From Clostridiales bacterium (lineage in GTDB: Bacteria; Bacillota; Clostridia; Lachnospirales; Lachnospiraceae), in assembly GCA_019423835.1 (NCBI GenBank), contig JAHZAR010000005.1, positions 31,274 through 64,192 on the forward strand: a DNA stretch of 32,919 bases, given 5' to 3'. The position numbers were made by a program, and so were the translations under genes. Of this stretch, positions 24,367-31,774 are shown piece by piece. Every line of letters begins with the position of its first letter. Within the stretch, counting starts at the first letter, position 1. The notes below the pieces were generated by a model. That model had not been told where the DNA came from. It made no database searches and saw only the letters and a list, made by a program, of their open reading frames with translations.

Positions 24367-24888
24367 ATGGGATACAGGATGGACAGAAACAGATATTTAA
24401 TTTACTGTGAAATGATGAAGGAGTTAAAGGAAACCAATGAACTCATGAATGAGTATGACAGCCTCCCTCATGATTATGGAAATGTAGTTCTGTATCAGTC
24501 AGAAGCGCACTTAATTCAATGCATCGGACAAAACGAGGGGATTACGGTGACGGAGGCATCTAAGATTCTGAAAAAGACTAAAAGTGCCTGCTCCCAGATG
24601 GTGAAAAAACTGGTAGGGAAAAATTGGGTCCTCCAGGAACGGAACAAGGAGAATAACAGGGAATATAAGCTGCATCTCACAAAAGAGGGAATGGTGATTT
24701 ATGATCATCATGAAAATTTTGATCGCCTGTCTTATGAGCATAATTCCCAGGAACTATTTGAATTTACTGATGAAGAGCTCAGGCTTTATATCCGGATTCA
24801 GCAGAAAATGAATGAACTGATAGGGCTTGATGTGGAGAGAAGCTATAATTATTTTACGACGACTCCTCAGGAGCTTATGGAGAAATAG
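24367..24888 (+). CDS. MarR-family transcriptional regulator
   Basis: This 173-residue winged-helix regulator starts at ATG 24367, 6 nt after AAAAGGG; ATG 24379 is an alternative. An N-terminal helix region precedes the DNA-binding part (about 45-110): LIQCIGQNEGITVTEASKIL, KKTKSACSQMVKKLVGKNWV (recognition helix) and the wing RNKENNREYKLHLTKEG. The C-terminal helices form the usual dimer interface. It is followed 3 nt later by the BtpA-like gene and preceded by a terminator, so it may control this pair and possibly the transport operon upstream. Confidence 0.88.
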   Translation: MGYRMDRNRYLIYCEMMKELKETNELMNEYDSLPHDYGNVVLYQSEAHLIQCIGQNEGITVTEASKILKKTKSACSQMVKKLVGKNWVLQERNKENNREYKLHLTKEGMVIYDHHENFDRLSYEHNSQELFEFTDEELRLYIRIQQKMNELIGLDVERSYNYFTTTPQELMEK

Positions 24889-24891
24889 AAG

Positions 24892-25734
24892 ATGAAAAAC
24901 AGACTGTTTAATTTATTTCAAAAGGAAAAGCCAATTATTGGAATGGTACATCTGCGCCCGCTCCCCGGTTCACCGGGATATGACCCGGTTTCTATGGGGA
25001 TGGATCGAATTATTCAAATTGCAGTTGAAGAAGCCAAAAAACTCGAGGCGGCAGGGGTCGATGGTGTTCAGGTGGAAAATATGTGGGATATTCCATATAT
25101 GAGGCCGGACGAGATCGGCTATGAGACAGCCGCTGCTCTCGCTGTAGGAATCCATGCGGTGAGGGAGAAGATCAGCATACCGGTAGGTGCGGAATGCCAT
25201 ATGAATGGAGCAGACTGTGCCTTGGCCTGTGCTGTTGCTGCAGGTGCAGAGTGGATCCGCGTGTTTGAATGGTGCAATTCTTTCATCTCCCAGTCCGGTT
25301 TTATCAATGCCATGGGAGGCCGTGTTGCAAGGATGAGAAAAAATCTGGGGGCGGAGCAGATCTTAGCTCTGTGTGATGTAAACGTGAAGCACGGCAGTCA
25401 CTTTATCATTCATGACAGAAGTGTGGAAGAGCAGGCTATGGATGTGGAGGCCCAGGATGGGGATGCGGTAATTGTCACGGGCTTTGATACCGGAACACCG
25501 CCCACAGTGGAGAACCTTAAAAAGTGCAGGAGGGCCGTAAATCTGCCCATTCTCATTGGCAGCGGACTGAACAGCCAGAACGTGTGTGAACTTTTGAGCG
25601 CTGCTGACGGGGCAATCATTGGAAGCTGGTTCAAGGAGGACAATAACTGGAAGAATCCGGTGAGCTATGAGCGGACCAGGGAATTTATGGACAGAGTAAA
25701 ACAGCTGAGAGAATCAGTGGGACAGCAGAATTAG
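24892..25734 (+). CDS. BtpA/SgcQ-family TIM-barrel protein
   Basis: This 280-residue predicted cytoplasmic TIM barrel has the family signature IIGMVHLRPLPGSPGY at the N-terminus. GVDGVQVENMWDIPY, PVGAECHMNGADCALACAVAAGAEWIRV read in pieces, and the C-terminal phosphate-type loop LPILIGSGLNSQNV with ADGAIIGSWFK follow. Members include cyanobacterial BtpA (photosystem I biogenesis) and enterobacterial SgcQ; in heterotrophs no enzyme activity is well established to my knowledge. The phosphate-binding loop suggests a phosphorylated substrate, which would fit the kinase encoded 635 bp upstream. GGAG precedes ATG 24892, and a terminator follows at 25774. Confidence 0.88.
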   Translation: MKNRLFNLFQKEKPIIGMVHLRPLPGSPGYDPVSMGMDRIIQIAVEEAKKLEAAGVDGVQVENMWDIPYMRPDEIGYETAAALAVGIHAVREKISIPVGAECHMNGADCALACAVAAGAEWIRVFEWCNSFISQSGFINAMGGRVARMRKNLGAEQILALCDVNVKHGSHFIIHDRSVEEQAMDVEAQDGDAVIVTGFDTGTPPTVENLKKCRRAVNLPILIGSGLNSQNVCELLSAADGAIIGSWFKEDNNWKNPVSYERTREFMDRVKQLRESVGQQN

Positions 25735-25773
25735 ACCGCAGAATCTGTCACAGATAATAAAAGATTTCAGAGG

Positions 25774-25824
25774 AGAGCATTCCAGCCGTATTTTGTCAAA
25801 ATCGGTTGGAATGCTCTATTTTTT
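25774..25824 (+). terminator. Intrinsic terminator after btpA-like gene
   Basis: AGAGCATTCCA (25774-25784) pairs with TGGAATGCTCT (25807-25817) and is followed by ATTTTTT. Confidence 0.85.
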
Positions 25825-25903
25825 GTATACAATTGTGAAAAATAAAAAAAGTGAGGTATTTTTGATGAATAAATAAAAATATTAAAAAAATCAGCAATGC
25901 ATC

Positions 25904-25932
25904 TTGACAAGAAAATTTATAAGTGTTATAAA
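25904..25932 (+). promoter_or_regulatory. Promoter of the GltS-like/amidohydrolase operon
   Basis: TTGACA (25904-25909) and TATAAA (25927-25932) are exactly 17 nt apart, about 75 nt before the permease start. The expected transcript start is near 25939. Confidence 0.8.
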
Positions 25933-25943
25933 TTTTAAATAAA

Positions 25944-25968
25944 TAGGACATAAAAATTTTATGTCCTA
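25944..25968. promoter_or_regulatory. 25-bp perfect palindrome, candidate operator
   Basis: TAGGACATAAAA (25944-25955) and TTTTATGTCCTA (25957-25968) are perfect 12-bp arms around a single A. The palindrome begins about 5 bp after the predicted transcript start, where a bound repressor would block RNA polymerase. The regulators at 24367 (MarR) and 30173 are candidates. As RNA it would need a larger loop, so a DNA site is favoured over a terminator. Confidence 0.65.
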
Positions 25969-26006
25969 AAATGGACGTCCAACTATCTTAAAAAGGAGAG
26001 AGTGCT

Positions 26007-27398
26007 ATGACAAACGCAATGCTTACAGATCTGCTGCAAAGCCTGGGCCTTCTGGGTGTGTTTCTCCTGATAGGGGTTTTTCTGAGAGCGAAGCTAAAAA
26101 TTTTGCAGAAAACCTTTATTCCGGCCTCTGTGATCGGAGGGTTTCTGCTTTTGCTTTTAGGACCTCAGTGCGCAAATGTTCTGCCTGTTCCGGCGTCCTG
26201 GTTTGATACCTATTCTCTGCTTCCCGGCATCCTGATCGTTCCGGTTGTGGCTGCTGTTCCGCTGGGGCTGAAGATAGGAGGCGGAAAGGCTGACGGCGTG
26301 GATCCGGATGTCCTTAAAAATGTGTTCCCTCTTATCGGAATCGGACTGGCGGCAGCTATGTTCCAGTTTGCAGTGGGATATGGAACTCATGTGCTGTTTT
26401 CCGGAGAGGATCTCTATGACGTGTTTGGAATTGAGCTGGCTATCGGATTTGTCGGAGGACACGGCACAGCCGGAACTCTGGGAAATATGCTTTCCGCGCT
26501 GAACCTGCCTTACTGGGAGACCTCTCAGGGCGTGGCGACCACGACGGCTACGTTCGGAATCGTGGGCGGCATCCTGATTGGCATTATGATGATCAACTGG
26601 GCGGCCAGACACGGTCAGACAGCGATGTTAAAAAAACCGGCAGATATTCCGGAGCCTCTGCGTGTTGGCTTTGAGAAGGATATCAAGAAACAGAACTCAG
26701 TAGGCCGTGAGACTACGATGTCTTCTTCGATTGACACTCTTGCCTTCCATGCTGCTCTGATTTTTGTTGCCTGCGGTCTGGCGTACCTTCTTTTAATGGG
26801 AGCTGAAAAATTCCAGATTCCTGTCCTGAAGAGTATTTCCGTCTGGGCTTACGGCATGATTGTGATGTTCGTCATCTGGGGAATTATGTGCAAGCTGAAA
26901 CTGAACTACCTGGTAGACGACAAGATCAAGAGCAAGGTTTCCAGCTCCTTCACAGAATTTGCTGTAATTGCCGCAATTGCAAGCCTTCCGATTCAGGCGG
27001 TAGCGTCATATATTGTCCCGATCCTTGTGATGGTGGCAATCGGATATGTGGTAACGACAGGCGTTCTCTTTATTCTCAGCAAGCGGCTGTTAAAGGGATT
27101 CTGGTTTGAGCAGATGATTGGAACCTACGGCATGAGCACAGGGGTATTTTTGACAGGAGTTCTGCTTCTTAGAATCTGCGATCCGGATCTGGAGAGCCCG
27201 GCTCTGGCCAATTACTCTTTATCCTACACGATCACAAGCATTATTTATTTTGCCATGCTGAATCTCTTTATCGTACTTCCAATGAGTTCCGGAGCAGGCG
27301 TGACCGCTTTGGCAGCCCTGGGGCTGGGTCTTGCAGCCGTGCTGTTTGCGATAGTGAGCAGCCGTATTTCCTTCGGAAGCCAGTTCAAGGGAAATTAG
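26007..27398 (+). CDS. GltS-family sodium/carboxylate (glutamate-like) symporter
   Basis: This 463-residue protein has about 11-12 hydrophobic segments and resembles the GltS superfamily. GFVGGHGTAGTLGNM is the same glycine-rich loop as VGGHGTSGSFG in the gltS product at 689-1870. The second loop, QMIGTYGMSTGVFLTGV, is diverged from classic GltS. It is about 70 residues longer than the first copy, with a polar central insert around 205-235. Strong AAAGGAGAG precedes ATG 26007. It leads an operon with two M20 amidohydrolases, the position taken by AbgT in the E. coli abg operon. An N-acyl or aminobenzoyl-glutamate substrate is therefore a reasonable inference. Confidence 0.85.
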   Translation: MTNAMLTDLLQSLGLLGVFLLIGVFLRAKLKILQKTFIPASVIGGFLLLLLGPQCANVLPVPASWFDTYSLLPGILIVPVVAAVPLGLKIGGGKADGVDPDVLKNVFPLIGIGLAAAMFQFAVGYGTHVLFSGEDLYDVFGIELAIGFVGGHGTAGTLGNMLSALNLPYWETSQGVATTTATFGIVGGILIGIMMINWAARHGQTAMLKKPADIPEPLRVGFEKDIKKQNSVGRETTMSSSIDTLAFHAALIFVACGLAYLLLMGAEKFQIPVLKSISVWAYGMIVMFVIWGIMCKLKLNYLVDDKIKSKVSSSFTEFAVIAAIASLPIQAVASYIVPILVMVAIGYVVTTGVLFILSKRLLKGFWFEQMIGTYGMSTGVFLTGVLLLRICDPDLESPALANYSLSYTITSIIYFAMLNLFIVLPMSSGAGVTALAALGLGLAAVLFAIVSSRISFGSQFKGN

Positions 27399-27505
27399 GA
27401 TGGCTGAGGCAAAGAGAGAGCCGTTCAATGATTTCGGCTCTTTGAGGGAAGATTCGTTCTTTCTGGACAAAATTCCGGGAAAAGCAGGTGATTGAGGTGA
27501 GAGAA

Positions 27506-28963
27506 ATGCAGAATTATGAGGAACTTCTCGAGAAGCTGAATGCCAGAATATGGGACTGTGCAGAGCTGAAATTTGAAGAATACCAGTCGGCAGAGGCTCT
27601 CATGAATGTGATGGAGGAGCATGGTTTCTCAGTGGAGAGAGGGCTGGCCGGAATGGATACGGCATTCAGAGCTGCAGCCGGAAAAGGGCGCCCTGTGATA
27701 GGGCTTTTGGCAGAGTATGATGCTCTGTCCGGACTCAGCCAGAAGGCCGGGGAGATAAAGCCGGTTCCCAGAGAAGAGACAGAGAACGGCCATGGCTGCG
27801 GCCACTGTCTTCTGGGAACGGCTGCAGCCGGAGCTGCGCTGATGGCAAGGGATTACCTGATTGAGACCGGCAGGGAGGGAACTGTTGTGCTGATTGGATG
27901 CCCGGCAGAGGAGGGAGGCTCGGGAAAAGCCTATCTGGCCAGGGCAGGTGTGTTTGACGGCCTGGATGCGGCGCTCACCTGGCATCCGGCCGGAGGCAAT
28001 GCTGTTCTGACAGGCTCTCTGCAGGCAAACTGCCAGGCCTATTTCCGCTTTCGCGGTGTTTCCGCCCATGCGGCAGGAGCGCCTCATCTGGGCAGAAGTG
28101 CTCTGGATGCAGTGGAGCTGATGGATGTAGGTGTAAACTACATGAGAGAGCACATGGAGCCCACCGACCGGATTCACTATGCGATCACGGATACAGGCGG
28201 CAGCTCTCCCAATGTGGTGCAGAATCATGCAGAGGTTCTCTATCTGATCCGATCCACTGACACTGATAAGGTAAAAAAGATGTATGAGAGGGTAAAAAAT
28301 ATCGCCAGAGGAGCTGCTCTGATGACGGAAACGAAGGTGGAGGTAGTCTTTGACAAGGCCTGTTCCAACATTCTATCCAACAGCGTCCTGGAACAGCTGC
28401 TCTATGACTGCATGAAAACGGTCCCGCTTCCGTCCTACACAAAAGAGGAGCTGGCGTATGCGGAAAAAATAAAGGAAACTATCACAGACGCTGACATTGC
28501 CAGCGATATGTCTCTGATGATGGCCCAGGGGGCAGAAAAGAGAAGGCTGGCTTCCCGTTACCGGGAGCTTCCCATGGCCGATTTTGTGGTGGAATACCGT
28601 CACCAGGATCTGTTTCTGCCAGGGTCTTCGGATGTGGGGGACTGCAGCCATGCAGCACCCACAGCTCAGTTTGTGGGTGCCTGCTTCGTGCCTGGAACAC
28701 CGGCCCACTCCTGGCAGATGACAGCCCAGGGAAAAGAGAAGACTGCGGTGAAGGGGATGCTTTACGCAGCGCAGGTACTCTCTGAAGCCTGCCGCCGCCT
28801 GTTTGAAGAGCCGGAGCTTGTGAAGCAGGCCAGAGAGGAATTTGAGGAGACGACGGAGGGGAAAAAATATGAGTGCCCCATCCCGGCAGAGATCCTGCCC
28901 AATGCAAACGGAAAAAGAGGAGGGGGCGCCGGTCTGACAGCAGGAAGACAAGACAGAAAATAG
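27506..28963 (+). CDS. AbgB-like M20 amidohydrolase
   Basis: This 485-residue metallohydrolase is close in length to E. coli AbgB (about 480), a subunit of p-aminobenzoyl-glutamate hydrolase. M20 landmarks are IGLLAEYDALSG, GHGCGHCLLGTAAAGAA, IGCPAEEGGSGKAYLARAG and the dimerisation-domain segment FRGVSAHAAGAPHLGRSALDAVELM read in pieces. SSDVGDCSHAAPTAQF near the C-terminus carries the last metal histidine. ATG 27506 follows GAGGTGA; GTG 27488 would include that site. A weak hairpin (27417-27441) separates it from the permease, so partial termination may tune expression. AbgB versus another N-acyl-amino-acid amidase cannot be settled by eye. Confidence 0.85.
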   Translation: MQNYEELLEKLNARIWDCAELKFEEYQSAEALMNVMEEHGFSVERGLAGMDTAFRAAAGKGRPVIGLLAEYDALSGLSQKAGEIKPVPREETENGHGCGHCLLGTAAAGAALMARDYLIETGREGTVVLIGCPAEEGGSGKAYLARAGVFDGLDAALTWHPAGGNAVLTGSLQANCQAYFRFRGVSAHAAGAPHLGRSALDAVELMDVGVNYMREHMEPTDRIHYAITDTGGSSPNVVQNHAEVLYLIRSTDTDKVKKMYERVKNIARGAALMTETKVEVVFDKACSNILSNSVLEQLLYDCMKTVPLPSYTKEELAYAEKIKETITDADIASDMSLMMAQGAEKRRLASRYRELPMADFVVEYRHQDLFLPGSSDVGDCSHAAPTAQFVGACFVPGTPAHSWQMTAQGKEKTAVKGMLYAAQVLSEACRRLFEEPELVKQAREEFEETTEGKKYECPIPAEILPNANGKRGGGAGLTAGRQDRK

Positions 28964-28987
28964 ACAGAAACAGGAGGCGATGGAAAT

Positions 28988-30187
28988 ATGACAGTTGCTG
29001 AATCAGCAAAGGCCATGGAGGAGCATTTAAGGCAGCTTCGGAGAGAGTTCCACAGACATCCGGAAACTTCAGGCAACGAGAGAGAGACAGCCGCCAGAAT
29101 CGTGAGAGAGCTTGAGGATATCGGCGGATTTGAGATTCGGGAGGGCATTGGAGGAAACGGGGTAATCGCAGAGCTTACGGGAGCTCTGCCCGGTCCGACA
29201 ACAGCTCTCAGGGCAGACATGGACGCGCTGCAGATTGAGGAGGAGACAGGGCTTCCCTTCCGCTCGGAAAACCCGGGAGTCATGCATGCCTGCGGTCATG
29301 ACAATCATATTACCATGGCTCTGGGTGCAGCCCGTCTTCTGGCTCAGAGAAAAGATGAGCTGAGAGGAAGGGTGAGAATGATCTTTCAGCCCTCGGAAGA
29401 GCTGTCCCCGCAGGGAGGATCGAGGAAGATGATTGAAGCAGGCGCCCTGGAGGGAGTTGACGCTGTATTCGGAATGCATGTCTGGCCGGATCTCCCTCTG
29501 GGGAAAGTGGGAGTGAAGGCAGGCCCCCTGATGGCGGCCTCCGATCATTTCACAGTCACCATCAAGGGGAAATCCAGCCATGCCGCAAGGCCCAACGAGG
29601 GGATCGACGCCCTGGTGGCAGGAGCACAGTTTGTGACAGCAGCACAGACCATTGTCAGCAGAAATGCGGATCCCATGAAGTCGATCGTCATAACCATCGG
29701 AAGGCTGAATGCGGGAACCCGTTATAATATTATAGCAGGAGAGTGTGTGCTGGAGGGAACCTGCCGCACCTTTGACCCGTCTGTCCGCGATCTGGCAGAG
29801 CGCAGACTGTCCGAGGTACTGTCCGGAGTCTGCACTGCTTCAGGCTGTACGGGAGAGCTTCACTATGAGAGAGGCTACATGGCAGTGGTGAATGATGAGA
29901 AAATGGCGGACTATGTGAGGGAGTCGGCCGACAGGATTCTGGGAAGCGGCACGGCTGTATCAGTGGAGCCGGCCATGACCGCTGAGGATTTTTCCTTCTA
30001 CCTGGACAAAAAGCCAGGAACTTTCGCATGGATTGGGACGACGCCGCCGGGAGAGACCGTATGGCCTCTGCACAGCAGCCATTACAGCCCCGATGAAGGG
30101 GTACTCTGGCGGGGAGCTGCCCTGCTTGCAGGACTTGCCCTTGGGCTGCGGGAGAGACAGGAAGTTCTGTTATCAGAAAAAGGTTGA
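28988..30187 (+). CDS. M20 amidohydrolase (hippurate hydrolase / AbgA-like)
   Basis: This 399-residue enzyme is of the N-acyl-L-amino-acid amidohydrolase group. Motifs are REFHRHPETSGNE, LRADMDALQIEEETG, MHACGHDNHITMALG (metal Cys/His/His), FQPSEELSPQGGSRKMIEAG, GMHVWPDLPLG and the dimer-domain loop KGKSSHAARPNEGIDA. TAEDFSFYL and LHSSHYSPDE complete the active site. AGGAGG precedes ATG 28988. It begins 24 nt after the AbgB-like gene, and E. coli AbgA and AbgB act together, so the two may form one enzyme. Its length is closer to HipO-type enzymes than to AbgA (about 436). Its 3' end overlaps the convergent regulator by 15 nt. Confidence 0.92.
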   Translation: MTVAESAKAMEEHLRQLRREFHRHPETSGNERETAARIVRELEDIGGFEIREGIGGNGVIAELTGALPGPTTALRADMDALQIEEETGLPFRSENPGVMHACGHDNHITMALGAARLLAQRKDELRGRVRMIFQPSEELSPQGGSRKMIEAGALEGVDAVFGMHVWPDLPLGKVGVKAGPLMAASDHFTVTIKGKSSHAARPNEGIDALVAGAQFVTAAQTIVSRNADPMKSIVITIGRLNAGTRYNIIAGECVLEGTCRTFDPSVRDLAERRLSEVLSGVCTASGCTGELHYERGYMAVVNDEKMADYVRESADRILGSGTAVSVEPAMTAEDFSFYLDKKPGTFAWIGTTPPGETVWPLHSSHYSPDEGVLWRGAALLAGLALGLRERQEVLLSEKG

Positions 30188-31477
30188 GAGACAGGCCTTC
30201 TCGTTAAAACAGTAGGTTTTAACGGGACGGCCTTTTTCCATGGGAGTCTCTGTATGCATCTGGGTCAGGAGTCCGGCAAGACAGAGCTTCTGGATGATGC
30301 GGTTGCAGCTTCTCGGGGTGATATTCAGCCACTCTGACAGGAGGGAGGAGGTGAGAAACTGCTTGGGGTTTTTCAGAAAAAGGCCGATAATTTTCTGCAG
30401 ATTTCCCTCATTGATCCCGTTGGCTTTGGAAAATTCCAGGATTTTCTCATTGTCATAGGAGACATGGAGAGGATCCTGAACGGACAGAGGACCCATCAGG
30501 CGGAGCTGCTCATTGATCAGAAAGCCGTCATTTTTTCCATAGTGGACTGACTCATTCAGAGCCTGCTCTGCCTGCTCCAGGCTGTTGGAAAGAGAGGCGG
30601 AAAGGCCTGCGCCCAGACGAAAGGAAATTTCGCCCTGGGTGTTCAGATACAGGATCAGTGAGCGCAGAAGGGGAGGAAGCTGTCCGCCGTCCTCAAGCTC
30701 CCAGGTGATCTGAAAATAGGTGACAAAGGTCTGGACGGAAAAGCTGGCCCCCTGCTCCTTACGGAAATCCATCAGAGCCTTCAGAAGTGTAACTCTCTGG
30801 TATTCCAGTTCAGTACCTGCAAGATTGTCCGGATAGACAAGCCGGATGAGAATACTGGCCTTCTGCACAACAGAGTTGAGGCGGAGTTTTGCCGTGGAAA
30901 CTGCGCTTCGAATTGAATCTGCAATAGTATTGTCATCGGGAAAAATGTACAGGTAGGGGATGTGTGCATCCTCATACCGTTTCAGGCTGTTCGTTGAGCG
31001 CACAAAAGCAATGTCGATTTTCCCCTCATCCCACAGTTTTTTTGCCGTGTAAAACAGCGTTTCATAGCTGAGAACCGGATCTGTACAGCAATGAGGCATC
31101 AGTTCAGGGCGGAGATAGCGGTGCAGATCCAGATAATTATTGCTGGGTATCAGAAAGTCGCAGTAGATCCGGTTGAGGGGGATATCCGGGTGGGTCTGCA
31201 CAAAGTCCAGGGCGATTGCCAGGAAATGCTTTGTCTCATAGGACACAAAGGCACAGGGCTTTTCGATATTGGGGATGTTCATAAGCTGATAATAGCCAAA
31301 CTCGCCGCTGCAGAAGATTATATCGCAGTGATCCTTACATTTATAATAGATATCCTGGATTTCCTCCAGGGTGTGGTAAACATATTTGTGAAAAATGCAG
31401 CCGAAATCATTCTGTTCAATGACGCGGTTGATGGCCTGAAGGGACACCTTTGGGCTGATAATGCTGACAGTGATCAT
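30173..31477 (-). CDS. Unusual transcriptional regulator with C-terminal helix-turn-helix
   Basis: This 434-residue protein has no signal peptide or membrane segment. Residues about 1-200 look like an alpha/beta sensor domain (MITVSIISPKVSLQAIN, DIIFCSGEFGYYQL, GKIDIAFVRSTNSLKRYED), reminiscent of PrpR-N-type sensing domains. The middle region has RLGAGLSASLSNSLEQAEQALNESVHYG in pieces, resembling the degenerate GGDEF-like module of CdaR/PucR-type regulators. The C-terminal 80 residues form a winged helix (SSLLSEWLNITPRSCNRIIQKLCLAGLL). No named family was recognised with certainty. It is convergent with the amidohydrolase operon and is the likely regulator of it, perhaps through the palindrome at 25944-25968 (inferred). 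Confidence 0.75.
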   Translation of the reverse strand: MITVSIISPKVSLQAINRVIEQNDFGCIFHKYVYHTLEEIQDIYYKCKDHCDIIFCSGEFGYYQLMNIPNIEKPCAFVSYETKHFLAIALDFVQTHPDIPLNRIYCDFLIPSNNYLDLHRYLRPELMPHCCTDPVLSYETLFYTAKKLWDEGKIDIAFVRSTNSLKRYEDAHIPYLYIFPDDNTIADSIRSAVSTAKLRLNSVVQKASILIRLVYPDNLAGTELEYQRVTLLKALMDFRKEQGASFSVQTFVTYFQITWELEDGGQLPPLLRSLILYLNTQGEISFRLGAGLSASLSNSLEQAEQALNESVHYGKNDGFLINEQLRLMGPLSVQDPLHVSYDNEKILEFSKANGINEGNLQKIIGLFLKNPKQFLTSSLLSEWLNITPRSCNRIIQKLCLAGLLTQMHTETPMEKGRPVKTYCFNEKACLSTFF

Positions 31478-31774
31478 GTAATTTTTGACTCTCCGTTTCA
31501 GTAGTTGGTAGTGGAACGCAGAAATGGTTCCTGCGCAGAGAAGCCGGTTCTGCTCGATTCCCTGTATAATAATGTACTATAGCCCCTATGTGGGAGTCAA
31601 CACATTCCTGGAGTTCATCAGGCCGGGGTGGATATTTCTCCTGAAAACTCTGCTGGCAGCTCTGAGATTTGTGTGGTAAAATAGCTGAATTATACCAGCC
31701 GCTCTCAAAAGCTGTTTATGGCTGTTTACAAGGATTTGCCGGCTGAGAATAGAAAGACGGGAGGAGACAGTGAA
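31478..31774. other. Intergenic region between the regulator and the CmpB-like gene
   Basis: This 297-bp gap is the upstream region of two divergent genes. TTGACT on the minus strand (about 31597-31602) may be part of the regulator's promoter, but a matching -10 is not clear. A TAAAAT near 31675 could serve the plus-strand gene. A 35-codon frame from ATG 31572 has no ribosome site and is not called. Confidence 0.4.

Noticed and set aside
31572..31679. 35-codon hydrophobic frame before the CmpB-like gene
   Set aside because: No ribosome binding site, and its start overlaps promoter-like sequence.
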